Source: Myxococcales bacterium (GTDB taxonomy: Bacteria > Myxococcota_A > Bradymonadia > Bradymonadales > Bradymonadaceae). Taken from it: a DNA stretch of 5,144 nucleotides. The DNA lies in assembly GCA_007120915.1 (NCBI GenBank), contig SKMT01000576.1, positions 1 through 5,144 of the forward strand, in the 5' to 3' direction. Position numbers and translations under genes: made by a program. Shown piece after piece: positions 1 to 5,144 of the stretch; the stretch's first letter is position 1, and each line of letters opens with the position of its first letter. Under the pieces are notes generated by a model. That model made no database searches. It saw only the letters and a list, made by a program, of their open reading frames with translations, and had not been told where the DNA came from.

Positions 1-10
1 CGTGGGGGGT

Positions 11-71
11 TGTCAGGTGGGGTTTGGGGGACATATTCGTTGCGGTTACGCTGTTGAACAACTGTCAGGTG
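11..71. repeat. Short direct repeat TGTCAGGTG in the usp leader
   Basis: The 9-mer TGTCAGGTG occurs at 11-19 and again at 63-71, a spacing of 52 bp (about five helical turns), upstream of the usp start. A 4-bp-arm inverted repeat (GTTG-AA-CAAC, 53-62) sits just before the second copy. TTGTCA (10-15) with CATATT (32-37) at a 16-nt spacer is a weak sigma70-like match. Two copies of a 9-mer in a 125-nt leader could be a regulator site, but chance is possible. No other convincing feature was seen in 1-125. Confidence 0.25.
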
Positions 72-114
72 TAGCACAAGCGTGGCGGAACGCGGTTTCG
101 ACGATAGCGCAGAT

Positions 115-120
115 GAGAGG
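115..120 (+). promoter_or_regulatory. Ribosome binding site of the usp gene
   Basis: GAGAGG lies 5 nt upstream of the ATG at 126. It supports that start over the in-frame ATG at 135, for which this site would be 14 nt away. Confidence 0.6.
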
Positions 121-125
121 TTGGT

Positions 126-623
126 ATGGAGTCGATGAGTACACCGGATGTGGAGCGAATTTTGCTGGCCACCGATTTTAGCCGCTGGAGCAGTGGGGCG
201 ATTGAATATGCCTTTGAGATGGGGCGATGTTTTGACGCCGAGGTGCTAATGGTCCATGGCATCGAGCCGATCTCCGATGCGGCGGTAGATGAGGAGGGCG
301 ACGAGGATTTCGACGAGTTTTTCGAAGAGCTCGTCGAGAAATCTCGAAGCCGTCTCGAGGAGATGGTCGATGAGGCGGAACGGATGGATGTGAAGGCGAG
401 GTTTCACATCGAGATCGGTCAGCGCTGGAAGATCATCCTCAATCACGCCGAATCCGAAGATGTAGACCTGATCGTGATGGGACGGCGTGGAAACGTCGAC
501 CAGACGGAGTTGTCGCTGGGCACGACGAGCCAGCGGGTATTCTTCGGGACCAACCGGCCGGTGCTGACTGTTCCCAACCGCAGCGAGCAGACCGAAGAGA
601 CGCAGGTAGAAGTAATTGACTGA
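126..623 (+). CDS. Universal stress protein, UspA family, ATP-binding type
   Basis: A single-domain universal stress protein of 165 aa, close to the usual 140-160 aa of the family. The N-terminal strand RILLATDFS (11-19) carries the conserved Asp17, followed by the typical helix and the LMVHGIEP strand (41-48). The C-terminal half has DLIVMGRRG and the nucleotide-binding pattern G-x2-G-x9-G-T (Gly119, Gly122, Gly132, Thr133), then the final strand PVLTVP (145-150). The intact motif suggests the ATP-binding branch rather than the non-binding UspA branch. Residues 55-73, between the two halves, are strongly acidic. There is no signal peptide, so it should be cytoplasmic and probably dimeric. 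Family members bind ATP or AMP and help cells survive starvation and stress; the specific role here cannot be read from sequence. It precedes rsmA by 10 nt, so the two are probably co-transcribed. The family call is firm. Confidence 0.93.
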   Translation: MESMSTPDVERILLATDFSRWSSGAIEYAFEMGRCFDAEVLMVHGIEPISDAAVDEEGDEDFDEFFEELVEKSRSRLEEMVDEAERMDVKARFHIEIGQRWKIILNHAESEDVDLIVMGRRGNVDQTELSLGTTSQRVFFGTNRPVLTVPNRSEQTEETQVEVID

Positions 624-630
624 GGAAGGA
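622..630 (+). promoter_or_regulatory. Ribosome binding site of rsmA, overlapping the usp stop
   Basis: The purine run GAGGAAGGA starts inside the usp TGA stop and ends 3 nt before the rsmA ATG at 634. Its GAGG core is 8 nt from that ATG. The overlap with the stop suggests coupled expression of the two genes. Another ATG at 630 is in a different frame and is not the start. Confidence 0.6.
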
Positions 631-633
631 TGA

Positions 634-1485
634 ATGGAATCGGACCACACCCCGCCGGGCACACCTCGGCAGTTGTATGATGACTTCGGCTACCGGGCGC
701 GCAAACAGCTTGGGCAGCACTTTCTGATCGACGCCGGGATACTCAACGAAATTGTCACCCTCGCCGACATCCGTCGTGACGACCGGGTGCTCGAGATCGG
801 GGCGGGCTGCGGCACGCTGACGCTGGTGCTGCTTCAGCGCGGTGCCGAGGTCGATGCGGTGGAATTGGACGACAACGCCGTCGAATATCTGGAAGGAAAG
901 CTGGCGGAGCATTTCCCCTTGAACCTCCATCACGACAGCGCACTGAGTATCGACCTCGGTGAGCTGTTTGCCCAGACACCACTTCCCTGGAAGGTGGTGG
1001 CCAATCTTCCCTACAACATCGCGTCGAAGATCCTGTTTCGGCTCTTCGAGCACACCGAGCGCATCGAAGAGATGACGCTGATGTTCCAGAAGGAGGTGGC
1101 CCACCGTATCGTCGCTCAACCCGGGGATTCGGAGTTCGGGCGGCTCACATTGATGTCAAAGCTGTACAGCGACGTGCATCTGGCGATGACGCTTCCGCCC
1201 GGGGCGTTTCGGCCGCCCCCGAAGGTCGACAGCGCGGTGGTGCAGTTTCGGCCCATCGACGGGACCCGAATCAAAGACGAAGAACTTCGCGGGGCGTTCG
1301 AGCGCATCGTCAAAGCGGCGTTTCAGGCCCGGCGCAAGACGCTGGCCAACGGGCTGAAAGCGATGGGCTGCGACAAGTCGCGGGTCGAAGAGGCGCTCGA
1401 CCAGATGGGGCTCAACACCAAGATTCGGCCACAGAAGGTGGGGTTTGAGCAGTTTGTGGGACTGGCGGAGGCGCTGGTTGTCTGA
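634..1485 (+). CDS. rsmA: 16S rRNA (adenine(1518)-N6/adenine(1519)-N6)-dimethyltransferase RsmA (KsgA)
   Basis: RsmA/KsgA transfers four methyl groups from S-adenosylmethionine to two adjacent adenines in the 3'-terminal hairpin of 16S rRNA, a late checkpoint in 30S subunit assembly. All hallmark motifs are present in order: RKQLGQHFLID (23-33), the SAM-binding loop EIGAGCGTLT (54-63), the acidic ribose-binding Glu77 in VELD, Asp101, the catalytic NLPYN (124-128), and the FQKEVAHRI...EFGRLT block (151-172). The PPPKVDSAVV block leads into the C-terminal helical domain that binds the ribosome. At 283 aa it is slightly longer than the E. coli enzyme (273 aa) and appears complete, with about 17 extra residues at the N-terminus before the core. 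It is cytoplasmic. It follows the stress protein gene closely and converges with the - strand run at its 3' end. Nothing suggests degeneration. Confidence 0.97.
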   Translation: MESDHTPPGTPRQLYDDFGYRARKQLGQHFLIDAGILNEIVTLADIRRDDRVLEIGAGCGTLTLVLLQRGAEVDAVELDDNAVEYLEGKLAEHFPLNLHHDSALSIDLGELFAQTPLPWKVVANLPYNIASKILFRLFEHTERIEEMTLMFQKEVAHRIVAQPGDSEFGRLTLMSKLYSDVHLAMTLPPGAFRPPPKVDSAVVQFRPIDGTRIKDEELRGAFERIVKAAFQARRKTLANGLKAMGCDKSRVEEALDQMGLNTKIRPQKVGFEQFVGLAEALVV

Positions 1486-1507
1486 TCCCCCCGGCGAGAA
1501 GATCAGA
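1481..1507. terminator. Possible bidirectional terminator hairpin between convergent genes
   Basis: TCTGATC (1481-1487) and GATCAGA (1501-1507) form a perfect 7-bp inverted repeat with a 13-nt loop. It covers the rsmA stop codon and fills most of the 29-nt gap to the convergent gene's stop. The arms are not GC-rich and neither strand has a clear T-run after the stem, so this is a weak candidate for intrinsic termination. Confidence 0.3.
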
Positions 1508-1514
1508 TGGGCTG

Positions 1515-1970
1515 TTACAGGCCATCGAGAAACTGTTCGACTCGGCGGGCTTCCTGCTCATAGGAGATGCGAAGATAGGCTTCGCGGTCGCTCATTCCGT
1601 TGATTCGGGCCGCCAGGTATTCGCCGAGGTATCGGGTCAAAAAGGGGAGGGTTCCGTCGCGTAAAAATTGCACCACATGTGCGACTTCGTGGGTGACCAG
1701 TACCAGTGGAAGGTCTCCGGAGCGGCCGAAGAGATGACGGCGGATATAGACTTTTCGGCCCAGTGTGATGCCGCTGGCGCGGCGACGAAGGGCAAAAAAG
1801 GCGATCACCGGGCGAATCCCGGCGCCCACCGGTGGCAACAGACTGTGGAATGGGATGAACCGGCATGTTTCGACGGCCTCCTCGCACACCGGTTGGGGGG
1901 CGATGTTGCTTTCGGTCAGCGCGTGGAGCACACGGCGTTTCTCGTCGTCGCGCAGGGGACGTTCGTTCAC
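1515..1970 (-). CDS. Putative zinc metallopeptidase-like protein with HExxH motif (DUF4157-like)
   Basis: A 151-aa protein with the zincin signature THEVAHVVQ, in which HEVAH at 94-98 would supply two zinc ligands and the catalytic Glu95. A later YEQEA segment (137-141) holds Glu138 and Glu140, either of which could be the third ligand. The GITLGRKVYI strand (67-76) before the motif and the FLTRYLGEYL...AYLRISYEQEA pattern after it resemble DUF4157-type putative peptidases. There is no signal peptide or membrane segment, so it is predicted cytoplasmic. The start chosen is GTG at 1970: GGAGG lies 8 nt upstream and the codon overlaps the preceding protease stop as GTGA. An ATG at 2066 in the same frame would add 32 residues read through the protease C-terminus, and those residues look unlike a real protein. 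It ends the - strand run. Substrate and activity are unknown. It could instead be a non-catalytic zinc-binding domain protein. Confidence 0.75.
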   Translation of the reverse strand: MNERPLRDDEKRRVLHALTESNIAPQPVCEEAVETCRFIPFHSLLPPVGAGIRPVIAFFALRRRASGITLGRKVYIRRHLFGRSGDLPLVLVTHEVAHVVQFLRDGTLPFLTRYLGEYLAARINGMSDREAYLRISYEQEARRVEQFLDGL

Positions 1971-3070
1971 GCCGGCAACCTCCGTCGCACCATCAGAACT
2001 CCCAGCAGCAGCATCACGAGAGCAAACAGGGACGTGGAAGCAGCGTTGGTGCTGTGGCAGCCGCAACCTCTCGATGAGCGCTCATCGTCTTGCTGATCCT
2101 GGCGTTGAGGCGACGAGGTGGTCTTGTACCCGTCGGGGTAGATGTGACAGACCCCGGCGGCGTCGGCTTCATGCAAATCTCGTTTCTTGGTCTCTCCTTC
2201 GCGAGCAGTGGCATACATCGTGGCCTCCGCATTCGAGGAGTGATCCAGCCCCAGAAAGTGGCCGACCTCGTGGGTGAGGGTGTTGCGTAGATCATGGACG
2301 ACGTTGTCGTCGCTGTTGGTGAACTCATAGTCGGCGGTGTTGACCTCGATGTCGGCGCCCATGATCTCGCCGGTGTTGGTGGAGTAGGTCACCGTGGTCA
2401 GGGCGATGGCCTGGTATTGGTCGTGGGGCCAGCCGTCGTCGGTCCAGGTGACGACATTGGTGTTGTCCTGTTCGTCAAAATGAGCCTCTTCGGTGGTGGT
2501 GCCGTCGTAGGCCATCTCAAAAAAGCTGCAGTCCACATCGTTCCAGACATCGAAGGAGTCGAAGACGTCGTGTTTGACCTCATCGGTGATCTCGGAGTCG
2601 TTGTGCAGATCCCGGGTGCCGTAGACGTTGATCTTGTAGTCGACGGCCTCGTGGTACCACTGTACGGGAATGGGTTGCTCGCCGGAGGAGCAGGAGGGAA
2701 ACCCGCCGGTGGGGCTGCAGGAGCGGGTCTGCACGAACTCGGTGTTGTCTTCGATGCAGGCGACCCAGTCATGGCAGTCATAGTCGTCGAGTTCGTCGTT
2801 GCAGGTCTGATACCAGTCCTGATCGGGGAAGACGTTGCCGACGCATTCCTGCACAGCCAGTTTGTGCTCTGCACAGTCGTCCCAGGCGGCGCAGTCGCCT
2901 TCATCGACCTGGTCTTCGCACGTTTCGCTCCAGGGGGTCGGTTCATCGACGACAAGCTCGCAGTCGTTGTGCCAGGGGGCGTCATTGGCTTCGGCCTCGG
3001 CGAGCAGCGGAGGCGACAGCAGCAACAGCACCGCCGTTGCCAGGATGGTTGGGAGGGTGCGTGGTTTCAT
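1967..3070 (-). CDS. Secreted matrixin-type zinc metalloprotease with MYXO-CTERM sorting tail
   Basis: An exported zinc protease of 367 aa. Order of parts: signal peptide (1 to about 28, hydrophobic core TILATAVLLLLSPPLLA); Cys/Asp/Trp-rich module with two copies of a 39-residue repeat (about 47-118, plus a half copy from Trp33); catalytic domain (about 135-315); a polar Gln/Asp/Ser linker; and a C-terminal tail. The active site is HEVGHFLGLDH (267-277), matching HExxHxxGxxH of matrixins and related metzincins, with His267, His271 and His277 as zinc ligands and Glu268 as general base. Met285 in TMYA is the Met-turn. The VWNDVDCSFFE and MGADIEVN segments also fit bacterial matrixins. The ATG at 3070 is preferred: AGGGGGA is 6 nt upstream and the ATG overlaps the previous stop as TGATG. 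A GTG one codon earlier is only 3 nt from that site. The substrate is unknown; extracellular protein degradation or surface processing is an inference. Confidence 0.9.
   Translation of the reverse strand: MKPRTLPTILATAVLLLLSPPLLAEAEANDAPWHNDCELVVDEPTPWSETCEDQVDEGDCAAWDDCAEHKLAVQECVGNVFPDQDWYQTCNDELDDYDCHDWVACIEDNTEFVQTRSCSPTGGFPSCSSGEQPIPVQWYHEAVDYKINVYGTRDLHNDSEITDEVKHDVFDSFDVWNDVDCSFFEMAYDGTTTEEAHFDEQDNTNVVTWTDDGWPHDQYQAIALTTVTYSTNTGEIMGADIEVNTADYEFTNSDDNVVHDLRNTLTHEVGHFLGLDHSSNAEATMYATAREGETKKRDLHEADAAGVCHIYPDGYKTTSSPQRQDQQDDERSSRGCGCHSTNAASTSLFALVMLLLGVLMVRRRLPA
1970..2071 (-). other. MYXO-CTERM C-terminal sorting segment of the metalloprotease
   Basis: Residues 334-367 of the protease read RGCGC (Cys336, Cys338), a hydrophobic stretch of about 17 residues (SLFALVMLLLGVLMV) and RRR near the end. 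This is the Cys-containing tripartite signal described for MYXO-CTERM proteins, which are processed by myxosortase-type intramembrane proteases. It implies the mature enzyme is sorted to the cell surface or released after C-terminal processing. Confidence 0.85.
1979..1983 (-). promoter_or_regulatory. Ribosome binding site fixing the GTG start of the DUF4157-like gene
   Basis: On the - strand, GGAGG sits 8 nt before the GTG at 1970-1968, inside the end of the protease gene. It decides the start of the 151-aa protein. Confidence 0.7.
2717..2932 (-). repeat. Tandem 39-residue Cys/Trp/Asp repeat in the protease N-terminal region
   Basis: Two protein-level copies with the pattern W-x2-T-C-x-D-x2-D-x2-D-C-x2-W-x2-C-x-E-x5-VQ-x(n)-C. 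Copy 1 is Trp47, Cys51, Cys60, Trp63, Cys66, Cys76. Copy 2 is Trp86, Cys90, Cys99, Trp102, Cys105, Cys118. The first five positions are exactly 39 residues apart. A partial copy (Trp33, Cys37, Asp42) precedes them. Even Cys numbers per copy suggest disulfide-stabilised modules in an exported protein. I do not recognise a named domain. Confidence 0.8.
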
Positions 3071-3705
3071 CACTGATCCCCCTGGTCGGCTTTCAGCAGC
3101 CGTTCGACCTGATGGCGGAACGACTCGAGGCTGTGTGCCTGGCCGAAGACCTTTTCGTGGCTGTCGGGGTCGAAGTCCTCCGGATCTGGCAGGTCAGCGC
3201 CGTCACGCGGCGGCGGTGCTTTGTCGGGGGGAACCAGATGCTGGCCGCGAATCTGAGGGATGACGAAGTCCGTTTCGCCGTCGGGCCCGGTGGCAACGCG
3301 GAACTTGCCCTGGGCGAGTCCGGTCAGCGCGAAGCGGTCGCCTGAGTGGCCCAGAAACAACAGAACCCGTTCTTTTGGGGTAAACCCGGGGATGCCTGGA
3401 GCGTGGGTGGCCACGTCCCCGGCGCGCCCGCCAATATGACGCATGGTGAACTCGGCGGGGGGTTTGCCGGCGATAGTGTCATGGGTCTCGAAGGAGACAG
3501 TGGTGTAGACGCGCCCGTCGTCTTCGACACTGGCTTCAGTGCCGGTGACCTGAGCGACGACGATGACGTCGGAGTGTTCCACCAACTGAGGCAGGTCGAG
3601 CTTGACCACCGTGGCAGCAACGGCGGTGGCCGAAAACAGAAGCAACGCGGTGAACACCAGAATGAATGCACCGGCAAGTCTCATCATTATTCGTCTCGTA
3701 GGCAT
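3070..3705 (-). CDS. Exported protein of unknown function, encoded directly upstream of the matrixin protease
   Basis: A 211-aa protein without a recognised enzymatic motif. The N-terminus is a signal peptide (hydrophobic core LAGAFILVFTALLLFSA, likely cut near ATAVAA, 26-31). The body begins LPQLVEHSDVIVVAQV (38-53) and continues through a YTTVSFET strand (67-74), a HIGGRAGD loop, an ERVLLFLG strand (112-119) and GLAQGKFRV (129-137). This looks like a compact beta-rich domain. In my general knowledge, similar small exported proteins are found beside matrixin genes in delta-proteobacterial lineages, but I cannot verify that here. Residues 157-181 form a Pro/Asp-rich linker, followed by a short helix (about 192-206). 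There is no Cys in the protein. The start is uncertain: ATG at 3705 has no clear ribosome site, while ATG at 3687 has GAG 7 nt upstream; both keep the signal peptide. Its TGA overlaps the protease ATG by one base, implying coupled translation. A folding helper, inhibitor or partner of the protease is possible, but this is inference. Confidence 0.8.
   Translation of the reverse strand: MPTRRIMMRLAGAFILVFTALLLFSATAVAATVVKLDLPQLVEHSDVIVVAQVTGTEASVEDDGRVYTTVSFETHDTIAGKPPAEFTMRHIGGRAGDVATHAPGIPGFTPKERVLLFLGHSGDRFALTGLAQGKFRVATGPDGETDFVIPQIRGQHLVPPDKAPPPRDGADLPDPEDFDPDSHEKVFGQAHSLESFRHQVERLLKADQGDQ
3077..3083 (-). promoter_or_regulatory. Ribosome binding site of the metalloprotease gene
   Basis: On the - strand, AGGGGGA is 6 nt before the ATG at 3070-3068. 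It lies within the 3' end of the upstream gene and favours ATG over the GTG at 3073. Confidence 0.6.
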
Positions 3706-3711
3706 AGGGCA

Positions 3712-3726
3712 GCGTAGCTTCTACAC
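3712..3726 (-). other. Small intercistronic hairpin
   Basis: On the - strand GTGTAG-AAG-CTACGC can pair as six base pairs (one G-U) with a 3-nt loop, within the 29-nt gap before the ATG at 3705. No T-run follows, so it is not a convincing terminator. It could affect message processing or initiation at 3705. The 4-gene run is therefore read as probably one transcript. Confidence 0.25.
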
Positions 3727-3734
3727 AAGAACGT

Positions 3735-5144
3735 TCAACGCCCGCGCAAGTAGTCCAGAAATTGGTGCTGAAACTCCACGATATCGGAACGGAAGAACGA
3801 TCGGGGCCGAAGCAACTCGTCGGTACCCATGGTGCGATTTCGGAAGAATCCGTCCTGCACGAAGATGATTAACTCACCGTCGCCGACGGTCTTGCGCTGA
3901 GCGATGGTGGCGTAGTGATCGTCGTCGAGTTGTGCTTCTAGCAGCGCTTCGCCGGTGTGGGCGCGAACGTCGTAGAGGTAGAGATCGAAGTCGTCTTCGT
4001 CGTAGGACTCTGCTTCGTCCTCGTAGGTCTCCTCGTTGGGCAACTGATGGGGCGGAAGGGCGCCGATTCCGTACTCTTCGACGTCCAACTGAGCGGAGAC
4101 GAGGTCGTGGAATCCGTCGACCTGTTCGGGGTCGGGAAACTCTTCGTCGCCGGGCTGCCAGGTCTCGTCGCCCATCTCGATGGCGAAGTCGTCGGTCAGT
4201 TTCTCCAGAAGCTGGACTGTGGGCGGTGGGATATTCGACGGCTCGAAGCTGATGACGACCTGGCCACCCTCTTCGAGAAACCGGGCGGTCTCTTCGAGGT
4301 CATCGTCGGTGTAGGTTCGATCGTCGAGTTCCTCTTCGCCGAAGTCGATGTCCGAGGAGGTAAACCAGAGGGTGTCGGTGTTGCGGGTGTCGAGCTCGGT
4401 GGTCGCCCGGGCGGTGACCTCTTCGTTGCGGTTGGATTCGATGTAGGTGTAGTAGTAGCCATCGCCGCGAGAATCGTTGCGCACGGTCTGGTAGAAGTTC
4501 ACATCGGACTCAAAGGCGATGTCGTGGCCTTTGACGGGCTGGTTGCGAAGCGGCTCGTCGGTGTCCTCATTGCCCACCAGCCATTCAAAGGCGTTGAGCG
4601 CGAACTCGAAGTTGTCGCCCACGTGCAGCCAGGCGTCGCCGAAGATGTTCTGGTCGCCCACCAGCACGGCGCGTCCGTCGCCGTATTCGGTCGCCGAGGC
4701 GATGGAGAGTGGACCGGAGGGCTCCAACTCTTCGTCGTCTCCCTGCGACCAGTTGCCGTAGAAGCCGCGCTCGTTGGACTCGTCCCAGTAGTCCGCAAAG
4801 CTGTCCTCGGAGGTGAAGACCAGATCGTCGTCGGGATCGTCGGATCTGACGGGTCCGCCGGTCTTAAAGGAGATCATCTCCACCCCTTCGTTGATGGGGT
4901 GGTCCGAAAAGTCGAAGCTCATGATCCAGCCCAGCCCCGACACAGAGTTAAAGGGCGGGTGATCCACAGCGGTGTGGTACATCATCTCGATGCCCATGGG
5001 CATCAAAAATGGATTGATGCGTTCGGCGTGGCGGTACACGTTGGTGTGATCGCCGATGACGAAGAGTCCTCCACCGTCGTACACGAAGTCCTTGATGGCC
5101 TGAATTTCATCGTCCGTAAAATCGGGATTGCTGTCGTGGACCAG
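3735..5144 (-). CDS. Acidic protein with two glutamine-amidotransferase-like (DUF4350-like) units, 5' end outside the window
   Basis: The frame is open to the window edge, so the N-terminus is missing; 469 residues are visible (numbered here from the edge). The apparent GTG at 5084 is an internal Val, because in-frame conserved-looking sequence continues upstream of it. The first unit starts with FTDDEIQAIKDFV..GGGLFVIGDHTNV (9-36) and closes with GDGRAVLVGDQNIFGD (155-170) and FALNAFEWLVG. The second has YTDDDLEETARFL..GGQVVISF (278-300) and closes with GDGELIIFVQDGFF (421-434). This strand/helix/GG-strand pattern is that of class I glutamine-amidotransferase-like folds such as DUF4350. No nucleophile Cys is evident, so it is more likely a binding or structural protein than an amidotransferase. 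Asp and Glu are very frequent, with a dense run near 371-389. Any signal peptide or membrane anchor would be in the missing part. It ends 29 nt before the exported-protein gene. The specific function is unknown. Confidence 0.75.
   Translation of the reverse strand: MVHDSNPDFTDDEIQAIKDFVYDGGGLFVIGDHTNVYRHAERINPFLMPMGIEMMYHTAVDHPPFNSVSGLGWIMSFDFSDHPINEGVEMISFKTGGPVRSDDPDDDLVFTSEDSFADYWDESNERGFYGNWSQGDDEELEPSGPLSIASATEYGDGRAVLVGDQNIFGDAWLHVGDNFEFALNAFEWLVGNEDTDEPLRNQPVKGHDIAFESDVNFYQTVRNDSRGDGYYYTYIESNRNEEVTARATTELDTRNTDTLWFTSSDIDFGEEELDDRTYTDDDLEETARFLEEGGQVVISFEPSNIPPPTVQLLEKLTDDFAIEMGDETWQPGDEEFPDPEQVDGFHDLVSAQLDVEEYGIGALPPHQLPNEETYEDEAESYDEDDFDLYLYDVRAHTGEALLEAQLDDDHYATIAQRKTVGDGELIIFVQDGFFRNRTMGTDELLRPRSFFRSDIVEFQHQFLDYLRGR
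3843..5120 (-). repeat. Internal duplication within the GATase-like protein
   Basis: The opening motif (F/Y)TDD(E/D)(I/L)...F..(D/E)GG.(L/V) occurs at residues 9 and 278, a shift of 269. The closing motif GDG followed by a hydrophobic strand occurs at 155 and 421, a shift of 266. The near-equal shifts indicate two diverged copies of one domain rather than chance matches. Similarity is at protein level only, so the duplication is old. Confidence 0.6.

Noticed and set aside
2..181. Open + strand frame from GTG at 2 to TAG at 179-181
   Set aside because: It runs 56 nt into usp in another frame, has no ribosome site visible and its translation resembles no family. Chance is most likely.
439..1119. 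Long - strand frame opposite usp and rsmA
   Set aside because: It crosses both well-supported genes and has an Arg/Leu-rich, unrecognisable translation. It is an antisense shadow of GC-rich codons.
1971..2066. Upstream ATG extension of the DUF4157-like gene
   Set aside because: It would be read through the protease C-terminus in another frame. The GTG at 1970 has a strong GGAGG at proper spacing and a GTGA overlap.
2294..3076. Long + strand frame of 260 codons opposite the protease gene
   Set aside because: It is antisense to a protease with clear catalytic motifs, and its Gly/Val-rich translation lacks domain structure. It is the expected mirror of an Asp-rich coding strand.
3729..3736. 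Perfect 8-bp palindrome GAACGTTC
   Set aside because: It overlaps the stop of the truncated gene, has no extended symmetry and matches no operator I can name with confidence.
5082..5084. GTG as the start of the GATase-like gene
   Set aside because: The frame continues to the window edge with 20 more residues, including the FTDDEIQAIKDFV motif that is matched in the second unit. The true start lies beyond the window.

Overview
This 5.1 kb window is a compact, GC-rich bacterial segment. The best clue to its origin is the C-terminus of the secreted metalloprotease encoded at 1967-3070. It ends in a Gly-Cys-Gly-Cys motif, a hydrophobic segment and an Arg cluster, which is the MYXO-CTERM sorting architecture of Myxococcota and relatives. 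Most of the predicted proteins are rich in Asp and Glu, which would fit a marine or moderately halophilic lineage such as Bradymonadia. That placement is inference.

Layout. Positions 1-125 are a short leader with no convincing gene, a 9-bp direct repeat and only weak promoter-like sequence. On the + strand, a UspA-type universal stress protein (126-623) is followed after 10 nt by rsmA/ksgA (634-1485), the 16S rRNA adenine dimethyltransferase; the two look co-transcribed. A 29-nt convergent junction with a small inverted repeat separates them from a dense - strand run. Read in the direction of transcription, that run is: a 5'-truncated acidic protein with two glutamine-amidotransferase-like (DUF4350-like) units (5144 to 3735); a small exported protein of unknown function (3705 to 3070); a matrixin-type zinc metalloprotease with signal peptide, duplicated Cys-rich N-terminal module and MYXO-CTERM tail (3070 to 1967); and a second, unexported HExxH protein resembling DUF4157 (1970 to 1515). 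The last three overlap by 1-3 nt (TGATG and GTGA junctions), so they are probably translationally coupled.

How the genes may work together. Usp and RsmA are housekeeping or stress functions. The - strand run looks like a cell-envelope or secretion module: an exported partner protein, a surface-sorted protease and a probably cytoplasmic zincin made from one message. No mobile element, CRISPR array, tRNA or rRNA gene was seen. The most interesting points are the overlapping two-zincin cassette, the exact 39-residue Cys/Trp/Asp repeat in the protease, and the roughly 267-residue internal duplication in the truncated protein.
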